A stretch of 5,324 bases of DNA from positions 1 to 5,324 of the forward strand of contig JAJXYI010000537.1 of assembly GCA_021780625.1 (NCBI GenBank), in the 5' to 3' direction. The DNA comes from a bacterium (GTDB lineage Bacteria > Verrucomicrobiota > Verrucomicrobiae > Opitutales > Opitutaceae). The translations under genes were made by a program, and so were the position numbers. The notes beneath the pieces were generated by a model. That model made no database searches. It had not been told where the DNA came from and worked only from the letters and a program-made list of their open reading frames with translations. The stretch's first letter is position 1, and every line of letters begins with the position of its first letter. This document shows positions 1 through 5,324 of the stretch, one piece after another.

Positions 1-802
1 GCGTGCCCCAGGAACTCATCGGCGCGTCGACGCCGAGCCCGAGGTAGCTGAGGAAGGCCTCGAGCAGCATGACCGCGGGAACGGTGAGCGTGGCATAGAC
101 GACGATCGGGCCAAGTGTATTGGGAAGAAGGTGACGCACGATGATCCTCACGCGGCCGTAGCCGAGAGAACGGGCTGCATCGATATAATCCATCTTTCGG
201 ATCGCCATGACCTGGGCCCGGACAACGCGAGCCATCGTGAGCCATTCGACGGCACCGATCGACGCGAACAGCGCCAGGATTTTTCCCATGCCCTGCGTGC
301 CGGCGAACCAGGAGAACTTTGCGAGCCAGGCGTCGAAGGCGCGCATTGGATCCTTCAGGAAGACCATCACGAGGATCACGAAGATTGTGAAGGGCAGGGC
401 ATAGAGGATGTCGACGATGCGCATCATCACGGAGTCGACCTTGCCGCCGCAGTAGCCGGAAACGGCGCCATAGGACACGCCGATGGTGAGCGCGACGAAC
501 GAGGCCGCGAAGCCGACCATGAGCGAGATGCGTCCGCCGTAGAGGATGCGTGAGAGCAGGTCGCGCCCGAGGGTATCGGTGCCGAGCCAGTGGGCGGCGG
601 AGGGCGGGGTGGCGCCGATACCAAGGTGTTGTTCGTAGTACGGCTGGCAGAACAGGGGGCCGACGAAGCAGAGCACGAACAGGAGGGCGGTGACGATGGC
701 TCCGGCGACTGCGAGCCGATTGCGGCTCAGGCGGAGCCAGGCATCGCGCCACAGGGAGCTGGCCGGATCGGTCGGGATGAGGGTGCCGCTCGACGAGGCC
801 AT
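1..802 (-). CDS. oppC: Oligopeptide ABC transporter permease OppC (3' end cut by window edge)
   Basis: This is the second membrane subunit of an Opp/Dpp-type peptide importer. It acts in the inner membrane, pairing with OppB and coupling to the OppD/OppF ATPases. I translated 267 codons from the ATG at 802 to the window edge with no stop. After a short cytoplasmic N-terminus, residues about 30-52 form TM1. The family signature LGTDTLGRDLLSRILYGGR follows at residues 73-91. Further membrane segments lie near 93-115, 133-149 and 230-250. The EAA loop that contacts the ATPase is seen as DAARSLGYGRVRIIVRHLLPN split around residues 208-228, and the conserved APMSSWG motif lies at 260-266, close to where the family ends, so about 35-45 residues are missing. 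The start lies 2 bases after the oppB stop (TGA-CC-ATG), implying translational coupling. Compared with E. coli OppC as I remember it, about 25 extra residues (roughly 149-172) lie between a membrane helix and the next conserved block. Opp rather than Dpp/Nik is inferred mainly from the OppB partner. Confidence 0.93.
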   Translation of the reverse strand, partial: MASSSGTLIPTDPASSLWRDAWLRLSRNRLAVAGAIVTALLFVLCFVGPLFCQPYYEQHLGIGATPPSAAHWLGTDTLGRDLLSRILYGGRISLMVGFAASFVALTIGVSYGAVSGYCGGKVDSVMMRIVDILYALPFTIFVILVMVFLKDPMRAFDAWLAKFSWFAGTQGMGKILALFASIGAVEWLTMARVVRAQVMAIRKMDYIDAARSLGYGRVRIIVRHLLPNTLGPIVVYATLTVPAVMLLEAFLSYLGLGVDAPMSSWGT

Positions 803-804
803 GG

Positions 805-1722
805 TCAGTCGAGGGTCACCCGCGGGTTCAGCCACGCCTGCACGAGATCGGACGCGAGGTTGAGCAGGACGATGAAGACCGCGTACACGAGCACGGTGCC
901 GAGCACGAGGGTATAGTCGCGGCTGGTGGCGCTGTTGACGAACTCCCGGCCGAGGCCGGGGATCTGGAAGATGGTCTCGATGACGAACGAGCCGGTGATG
1001 ATGCCTGCGGTGGCGGGGCCGAGGTAGGCGACGACGGGCAGGAGGCCGCCGCGGAGCGCGTGGCGGAAGACGATGCGCAGCTCGGAGGCGCCCTTGGCCC
1101 GGGCGGTGCGGATGAAGTCCTGGGAGAGGACCTCGATCATGCCGGCGCGGGTGAGGCGTGCGATGTAGGCGGCGTAGGCAAGCCCCAGGGTGATGGAGGG
1201 CAGCACGCGATCCAGCGGCGAGTACCAGCCCGTGGCGTTGGTCCAGCCGAGGTGGATGGCGAAGACGAGCACGAGCAACGGACCCATCACGAAAGTCGGC
1301 ACGCAGATCCCGACCATCGCGGTCGTGGAGGCGGCGTAGTCGATCCAGGTGTTGCGTCGCAGCGCGGCGAGGATCCCCGCGGTGAGTCCGACGCCCAGGG
1401 CGACCGCGAGGGAGATCAGTCCCAGCTCAATGGATACGGGGAGCTTGTCGGCGATGATCTCGTTGACCGAGCGGTTGGAGTATCGGAACGAGGGCCCCAG
1501 GTCCCCGTGGAGAAGGCTGCCCACGTAATCCAGGTACTGGCGGTAGAGCGGCTTGTTGAGGCCGTAGTGGGCCTCGAGACTCCTGAGCACCTCGGGTGTG
1601 ACGGCCTTTTCCGCGGTGAAGGGCCCGCCGGGCACGATGCGCAGCATGAAGAAAGTCAGGGTGACGATCGCCCAGAGCACGGGGATCGTTTCGAGCATGC
1701 GCCTGAGGATGTAGCGAAGCAC
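805..1722 (-). CDS. oppB: Oligopeptide ABC transporter permease OppB
   Basis: This is the first membrane subunit of the peptide importer, forming the translocation path with OppC. It has 305 residues, matching the family (about 306). The N-terminus LRYILRRMLETIP aligns with the start of known OppB proteins. TM1 spans about 12-29, followed by PGGPFTAEK and the periplasmic block HGDLGPSFRY (72-81), close to E. coli OppB. Further helices lie near 98-120, 132-156, 173-190, 227-248 and 272-295. The EAA loop is FIRTARAKG (203-211) continuing to RHALRGGLLPV, followed by the conserved IITGSFVIET and PGLG. I chose the GTG at 1722 because it gives the family N-terminus. The next ATG (1698) would remove eight conserved residues, and an open extension to 1962 would overlap rfaE2 and is low-complexity. 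No clear Shine-Dalgarno precedes the GTG. It is the first gene of the visible operon; oppA is not adjacent upstream, so the binding protein is encoded downstream of oppC or elsewhere. Confidence 0.94.
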   Translation of the reverse strand: MLRYILRRMLETIPVLWAIVTLTFFMLRIVPGGPFTAEKAVTPEVLRSLEAHYGLNKPLYRQYLDYVGSLLHGDLGPSFRYSNRSVNEIIADKLPVSIELGLISLAVALGVGLTAGILAALRRNTWIDYAASTTAMVGICVPTFVMGPLLVLVFAIHLGWTNATGWYSPLDRVLPSITLGLAYAAYIARLTRAGMIEVLSQDFIRTARAKGASELRIVFRHALRGGLLPVVAYLGPATAGIITGSFVIETIFQIPGLGREFVNSATSRDYTLVLGTVLVYAVFIVLLNLASDLVQAWLNPRVTLD

Positions 1723-1811
1723 GGCGGGCGGGAGTGACGGAATCAGGGAGGAAGGGGAAAACGCGGGCGGGCGCAACAGCCAATCGAGGCCGGCACTCCG
1801 GGGTTGCAGGC

Positions 1812-1825
1812 GGTGGGCGGGGCGG
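1812..1825 (+). repeat. 14-base G-rich word, copy 1 (upstream of rfaE2)
   Basis: GGTGGGCGGGGCGG occurs here and, identically, at 5305-5318. This copy lies 18 bases before the rfaE2 ATG, on the coding strand. With the GGGG at 1800-1803 it gives three G-tracts of at least three plus terminal GG, so it is not a canonical four-tract quadruplex. In GC-rich DNA a low-complexity word such as this can recur by chance. Confidence 0.4.
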
Positions 1826-1833
1826 CTTGATAC

Positions 1834-1837
1834 AGGG
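1834..1837 (+). promoter_or_regulatory. Weak Shine-Dalgarno for rfaE2
   Basis: AGGG lies 6 bases before the ATG at 1844 but only 3 bases before the in-frame GTG at 1841. The spacing favours the ATG. The match is short, so this is weak support. Confidence 0.4.
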
Positions 1838-1843
1838 CGCGTG

Positions 1844-2341
1844 ATGAACCTGGAAAATCCGAAACTGATGACCCTGGACGGCGCCGTGGCCTGGCGCGAG
1901 GCGCTGCGCGCGGAGGGCCGGCGGCTGGTGCTGACGAACGGGGTTTTCGACCTGCTGCACACGGGGCACCTGCATTACCTGCGGCAGGCGCGGACGCTTG
2001 GGGACGCGCTGCTGATCGCGTTGAACGGCGATGCAAGCGTGCGGGCGCTGAAGGGTCCGCTTCGTCCCGTGCAGGGCGAGATCGAGCGCGCCTATGCGCT
2101 CGGGGCGCTGGAGTTTGTCGACGGTGTCGTGCTGTTCCACGAGCCCAGGCTCACCGCGGAGATCCGCGCGCTCCGGCCGGACGTGTATTGCAAGGCTGGA
2201 GACTACACCGTGGAAAAGCTCGACGCGGGCGAGCGCTCGGCGCTGCTAGAAGTCGGTGCGCGGATCGAGTTCCTCCCGTTCCTGCCCGGCTTCAGCACGA
2301 CGGGCCTGATCGCGAAGATCAAGGCCGCGGGGGCCATCTGA
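1844..2341 (+). CDS. rfaE2: D-glycero-beta-D-manno-heptose 1-phosphate adenylyltransferase (RfaE domain II, stand-alone)
   Basis: This cytoplasmic nucleotidyltransferase should transfer AMP from ATP to D-glycero-beta-D-manno-heptose 1-phosphate. The product, ADP-heptose, is the precursor of LPS inner-core heptose. The protein has 165 residues from ATG 1844; an in-frame GTG at 1841 would add one residue. The cytidylyltransferase-fold signature is clear: LTNGVFDLLHTGH at residues 30-42, with the catalytic HxGH at H39-T-G-H42. It is followed by NGDASVRALKGPLRP (61-75), the KAGDYTV block (117-123) and the STT motif (151-153). LKGP-RP and STT separate this family from glycerol-3-phosphate or pantetheine-phosphate nucleotidyltransferases. 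The usual KGGDY reads KAGDY here. It corresponds to only the C-terminal half of bifunctional HldE, so the heptose-7-phosphate kinase (HldA/RfaE1) must be encoded elsewhere. It is transcribed alone in the window, divergent from oppB and convergent with the kinase gene. The exact substrate is inferred from family motifs. Confidence 0.9.
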   Translation: MNLENPKLMTLDGAVAWREALRAEGRRLVLTNGVFDLLHTGHLHYLRQARTLGDALLIALNGDASVRALKGPLRPVQGEIERAYALGALEFVDGVVLFHEPRLTAEIRALRPDVYCKAGDYTVEKLDAGERSALLEVGARIEFLPFLPGFSTTGLIAKIKAAGAI

Positions 2342-2350
2342 AACGGCGGG

Positions 2351-5269
2351 TCAGGCGCCGGCGGAGCGGCGCGCGGCAAGGGCGGTCGAGACGGCCTCGA
2401 GCAGGCGTTCGTTGCCGAAAGGCTTGATGAGAAACGCGGAGAGGCCGGAGGAATTGACCGCGTCCATCGCGGCCCTGTCGCCGATCCCGCTGATCCCGAT
2501 GATCGGCATGGAGCGGTCGAACTGCCGGATGATGTTCACGAGCGAAGGGCCGTCCATGCCGGGCATCATCATGTCCGAGATGACGGCGGCGATGCGCGCG
2601 CGGTTCTGGACGAAGAGCCGGACGGCCTCGGCACCGTCGACGGCCGCAAGGACCCTGTATCCGTTTCGTTCCAGCACGCGCTTGAGCATTTCGCGCACGG
2701 CGTTCTCGTCGTCCACGAGCAGGAGCTGTTCGCCGGTGCCCGTTGCCGGGGCGGCGGCGCTACCGGGATCCGGCGCCCCGGGCGACGCCACGGCGGCGGG
2801 GAGGTATATCTCCATCGTCGTGCCGGAACCCTCCCTGGAGCGGACTCTGAGGAATCCGCCGTGGCTGCGCACGATGCCGAGGACAGTGGAGAGCCCGAGT
2901 CCGGTTCCCTGGCCGGGGGGCTTGGTCGTGTAGAAGGGCTCGAAAATCTTGTCGACTGAGCGGGCCGGGATGCCGACGCCTGTATCGGAGACTCGGATGC
3001 ACACCCGCGGGCCGGCGGGCTCGTCGGGTTCGCGGGCGCGCATCTCGGCGACCCCGAGGTTTTCCGCCCCCAGCGTGAGGCTGCCCCCGCGCGGCATCGC
3101 GTCGCGGGAATTGACCATGAGGTTCATGATCGCCTGGTGAACCTGGGTGGGATCGCCCGTGACGGGCCAGAGCTTGGGAGGTTCGCTCAGGGAGATGGCG
3201 ATGTTTCGTGGGAAGGTTTCGCGGGCCATCTTGACGATCTCCGCGAGGACTGCCCCGACCGGTACGGACGTGCGTTCGCCGGGCAGGCCCCGGGCGAAGG
3301 TGAGGACCTGCCTGACGACATCGGCGCCGCGGCGGGCGCTGGCCTCGATGGTCTCGAGTACGGACAGGGTGTCGCTGGACACGATTTCCGCCTTGAGCAG
3401 GGGGATGGAGAGAAGAATCGGGGCGAGGACATTGTTGAGGTCGTGTGCAATGCCGCTCGCTAGCGCGCCCAGGCTCTCGAGCCGCTGAGCGCGGAGGAAT
3501 TTCGCCTCGAGCCGCTTCTGCTCGGTGATGTCTGTGTTGATTGCGAGGACGGCCTGCGGAGTGCCGGAGTCGTCGCGCAGGAGGGTCAGCCTCGCGAGCA
3601 CGGTGACCTCGCGACCATCCTTTGTGGCGTGGGTGCGCTCGCCGGTCCAGGATCCCTCCGCGAGGAGCGCGGCCTGGGTCGCGTCGGCCTGTTTTTCGTT
3701 GCCGGCGAAAAAATCGGAAGTGGGGTGTCCGGCGACCTCCTGGGCCGTCCAGCCGTAGAGCCGCTCGGCGCCCTTGTTCCAGAACGTGATCGCGCCATCG
3801 AGGGTGCGGACATAGATCGCGTCATTGGCGATGTCTAGGAGGGCGGCCTGCTGCCGCACGCGCGCCTGGGTCCGCTTTTCCTCGGTGATGTCGCGGATGA
3901 TCCCGAACACCAGGCTGCTCGCGGGATCGAGTTCGGCCGCCGAGTGGATGTCGACCACGGCGCCGTTTGATTTCCTGCGTATTTGAAATTCAACGTCGTA
4001 GGGCTCGCCGCGCTCGACGAGGCCGGCCCACTTCGCATCCATCAGGGCCCTGTGGGCGGGCAGCACGGCGTCCTTGACCTCCGCGTACGAGAGTTCGCCG
4101 GCCGGCAGGCCATAGATGTGGAGGGCCTCCGGCGAGGCCCAGACGCGGCCGGTCCGGAGGTCAACCGTCCAGGCGCCGAGACGACCGATGTGCTCAGCGC
4201 GCTCGAGCCAGGCCTTGTTGCGCACGAGTTCGGCCTCGGTCCGCTTTTCGACGGTGACGTCGTGCGCCCGTGTGAAGATCGAGGGCCTGCCGTCGATGGA
4301 CAGGATGCGGGCACTGATCAGGCAGTCGCGGGGGCCGGCGGTTCCCAGGTTCATGAGCGCGGGAAAACTTTCGAGGCGCCCGCCACCGGCGCTGAGGGCG
4401 TCGAGGAATGCCCGGCGGTCGGCCTCCGAATTCCAGATACCCGCCTCGAGAATCGGTCGCCCCACGATTTGCCGACGGTCGTCGTACAGCCGGGTGAGGT
4501 TCGCGTTTGCGTCGATGATGCGGCCGTTGTCGTTATTCACGATCGCGACGTAGTCGTGCGATTCCCGGAAGAGGATTTCGAAGCGCTCCTGCGAGGCGCG
4601 GAGTTCCTCCTGGATGCGGCGGCGGGCATCGACGTCGCGAACCACGGCGAGCACGTAGTCGCGGCCGTCCATGGTGACCTTGCGAAGGGACACCTCGCTC
4701 CAGAACAGGGAGCCGTCCTTCCTGCGCGAGCGCCAGGGGAAGAGCTGGGGTCCTTCGTTGATCGCGGCCGCGACCATGGAGCCTGCACGTTCGCCGGAGA
4801 ACTCGGGCCCCGGGGCGCTGATGGCGGACACGTCAGCGGCGAGCAACTCCGCCTCGGAATCGTAGCCGAACATGACGATTGCCGTCCGGTTTACCTCCAC
4901 GAAACCGCCTTTGGGCGAGTGGACGAAGATCGCCTCGCCGACCGAGTCGAAGATCGCTCGGTACTTCCGCTCGTATTCCGCCCGGGCCATGCGTATGCGT
5001 TCGCGCCGGCGACTTTCCGCGCGAATCAGGATCGCGAGCAGGACGGCGGTCGCGAGCACGAAGAGCCATCCCTTGTAGATGGAGAGCTCCGTGCGCACCC
5101 GCGGCGACGACACGAAGGCGTTGAGAAGCAGATCGGACAATGTGATCCATAGCACCGAGAACAGGACGTAGGGCAGGAGGATCCTCCGAAACTCCCTCCG
5201 ACGCGAAGCTGCCGACTCATTGGGTTCGTCATTCGAAGAGGGGCCGTCGGGGCGCATGGGGGCATTCAA
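2351..5269 (-). CDS. Membrane-anchored PAS hybrid sensor histidine kinase with C-terminal receiver
   Basis: This 972-residue sensor autophosphorylates on histidine and passes phosphate to its own receiver and probably onward. TM1 is about 31-52 and TM2 about 68-82, with a loop of some 15 residues containing IYKGWLF, typical of a two-helix N-terminal module in many PAS kinases. Such a short loop suggests sensing in the membrane or cytoplasm. A charged helix (83-105) leads to four PAS/PAC units at about 100-220, 226-345, 352-468 and 471-588, each closing with a D-[VI]-[DT]-type motif such as RDITEEKR. HisKA has the NtrB-like H-box GIAHDLNN with H609. The ATPase has N720 in the N-box, DTGVGIP (762-768), FEPFYTTK (776-783) and GQGTGLGLS (786-794). 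A Pro/Ala/Gly linker (about 825-847) joins a receiver with D853/D854, phospho-acceptor D899, S927 and K949. All catalytic residues are present, so it should be active. The start is TTG at 5269, backed by a Shine-Dalgarno; an ATG at 5257 lacks one. No haem or flavin ligand is assignable, so the signal is unknown. No output response regulator is adjacent. Confidence 0.93.
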   Translation of the reverse strand: MNAPMRPDGPSSNDEPNESAASRRREFRRILLPYVLFSVLWITLSDLLLNAFVSSPRVRTELSIYKGWLFVLATAVLLAILIRAESRRRERIRMARAEYERKYRAIFDSVGEAIFVHSPKGGFVEVNRTAIVMFGYDSEAELLAADVSAISAPGPEFSGERAGSMVAAAINEGPQLFPWRSRRKDGSLFWSEVSLRKVTMDGRDYVLAVVRDVDARRRIQEELRASQERFEILFRESHDYVAIVNNDNGRIIDANANLTRLYDDRRQIVGRPILEAGIWNSEADRRAFLDALSAGGGRLESFPALMNLGTAGPRDCLISARILSIDGRPSIFTRAHDVTVEKRTEAELVRNKAWLERAEHIGRLGAWTVDLRTGRVWASPEALHIYGLPAGELSYAEVKDAVLPAHRALMDAKWAGLVERGEPYDVEFQIRRKSNGAVVDIHSAAELDPASSLVFGIIRDITEEKRTQARVRQQAALLDIANDAIYVRTLDGAITFWNKGAERLYGWTAQEVAGHPTSDFFAGNEKQADATQAALLAEGSWTGERTHATKDGREVTVLARLTLLRDDSGTPQAVLAINTDITEQKRLEAKFLRAQRLESLGALASGIAHDLNNVLAPILLSIPLLKAEIVSSDTLSVLETIEASARRGADVVRQVLTFARGLPGERTSVPVGAVLAEIVKMARETFPRNIAISLSEPPKLWPVTGDPTQVHQAIMNLMVNSRDAMPRGGSLTLGAENLGVAEMRAREPDEPAGPRVCIRVSDTGVGIPARSVDKIFEPFYTTKPPGQGTGLGLSTVLGIVRSHGGFLRVRSREGSGTTMEIYLPAAVASPGAPDPGSAAAPATGTGEQLLLVDDENAVREMLKRVLERNGYRVLAAVDGAEAVRLFVQNRARIAAVISDMMMPGMDGPSLVNIIRQFDRSMPIIGISGIGDRAAMDAVNSSGLSAFLIKPFGNERLLEAVSTALAARRSAGA

Positions 5270-5275
5270 TGTCGA

Positions 5276-5283
5276 ATCACCCT
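5276..5283 (-). promoter_or_regulatory. Shine-Dalgarno that favours the TTG start of the kinase
   Basis: Read on the minus strand this is AGGGTGAT. Its GGTGAT core matches the anti-Shine-Dalgarno complement (AAGGAGGTGAT) over six bases. It ends 6 bases before TTG 5269 but 18 bases before the in-frame ATG 5257, so the TTG is the better start. Confidence 0.55.
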
Positions 5284-5303
5284 GTAGACCACGAAAAACG
5301 TAT

Positions 5304-5320
5304 GGGTGGGCGGGGCGGGG
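5304..5320 (+). other. Perfect G-quadruplex motif upstream of the kinase gene
   Basis: The plus strand reads GGG-T-GGG-C-GGGG-C-GGGG: four tracts of at least three G with three single-base loops, the loop class known to fold most stably. It lies 35 bases upstream of the TTG start, on the template strand for the kinase. Whether it falls inside the promoter or beyond it is unknown. The motif is seen directly; a regulatory role is inference. Confidence 0.5.
5305..5318 (+). repeat. 14-base G-rich word, copy 2 (upstream of the kinase)
   Basis: This is identical to 1812-1825 and nested in the quadruplex motif. Relative to the gene it precedes, its orientation is opposite to that of copy 1: here the G-rich strand is the template strand. 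Confidence 0.4.
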
Positions 5321-5324
5321 CGGT

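Larger units (their letters stand above)
1723..1843. other. Divergent intergenic spacer between oppB and rfaE2
   Basis: These 121 bases separate two divergent starts and must hold, or lie next to, both promoters. I see no convincing -35/-10 pair on either strand. The best plus-strand pair, TTGCAG (1804-1809) and TTGATA (1827-1832) spaced by 17, matches consensus poorly. The region is G-rich on the plus strand. It contains a small CCGG-CACT-CCGG hairpin possibility (1790-1801) and the 14-base G-rich word shared with the kinase upstream region. No small ORF here looks real. Confidence 0.5.

Noticed and set aside
131..553. A 140-codon plus-strand open frame over the left end
   Set aside because: It is antisense to oppC, which carries full family motifs across the same bases. 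The His/Asp-rich translation is a shadow.
1060..1737. A 225-codon plus-strand open frame antisense to oppB
   Set aside because: Its Gly/Glu/Asp/His-rich product resembles a composition shadow of the well-supported oppB and has no family motif.
1790..1801. CCGG-CACT-CCGG hairpin in the divergent spacer, with outer GCAAC/GTTGC arms (1773-1777, 1803-1807)
   Set aside because: The stems are only 4-5 bases and do not extend. CCGG is self-complementary and common in GC-rich DNA, so this is not convincing as an operator or terminator.
1804..1832. Possible rfaE2 promoter, TTGCAG and TTGATA with a 17-base spacer
   Set aside because: The matches to consensus are about 3 of 6 and 2 of 6, too poor to annotate as a promoter despite the spacing.
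1723..1962. N-terminal extension of oppB up to 1962
   Set aside because: The extra 80 residues are low-complexity, overlap the conserved start of rfaE2 on the other strand, and are absent from OppB proteins.
3983..5152. A 389-codon plus-strand open frame antisense to the kinase
   Set aside because: It lies wholly within a gene with clear PAS and kinase domains. Its product is low-complexity with no recognisable domain, and long antisense frames are expected from GC-rich codon use.
5291..5301. ACG-AAAAA-CGT inverted repeat upstream of the kinase
   Set aside because: The three-base arms around an A-tract are too short to support a binding site, though the A-tract could lie near the promoter.

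Overview
The window looks like an ordinary chromosomal segment from a GC-rich Gram-negative bacterium. The Gram-negative call rests on a heptose-1-phosphate adenylyltransferase (lipopolysaccharide core precursor synthesis) and an Opp-type inner-membrane permease pair. GC content is visibly high, and long antisense shadow ORFs are common, as expected at this composition. The lineage cannot be fixed from sequence alone. A Verrucomicrobiota (Opitutales-like) origin is my guess, with proteobacterial groups as alternatives. I see no mobile element, tRNA, rRNA, CRISPR array or obvious horizontally acquired island.

Layout: positions 1-1722 hold two minus-strand genes, oppB followed by oppC, separated by 2 bases. 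oppC runs off the left edge, so its C-terminus is missing. They encode the two membrane subunits of an oligopeptide-type ABC importer. The ATPases (oppD/oppF) would be expected further left. The binding protein (oppA) is not directly upstream of oppB. Positions 1723-1843 are a divergent intergenic spacer. Positions 1844-2341 (plus strand) encode a stand-alone RfaE domain II enzyme. Nine bases after its stop, the convergent minus-strand gene at 2351-5269 ends. It encodes a 972-residue membrane-anchored hybrid histidine kinase with two transmembrane helices, four PAS domains, HisKA/HATPase and a C-terminal receiver. Its short upstream region (5270-5324) contains a good Shine-Dalgarno sequence that favours a TTG start, and a perfect G-quadruplex motif.

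The three units (peptide uptake, ADP-heptose synthesis, sensory kinase) lie in three transcription units with no evident shared pathway. No response regulator with an output domain is visible beside the kinase. The most notable non-coding signal is an exact 14-base G-rich word (GGTGGGCGGGGCGG) present in both intergenic spacers, upstream of rfaE2 and upstream of the kinase. I did not find a convincing previously undescribed system; the remaining observations are modest.
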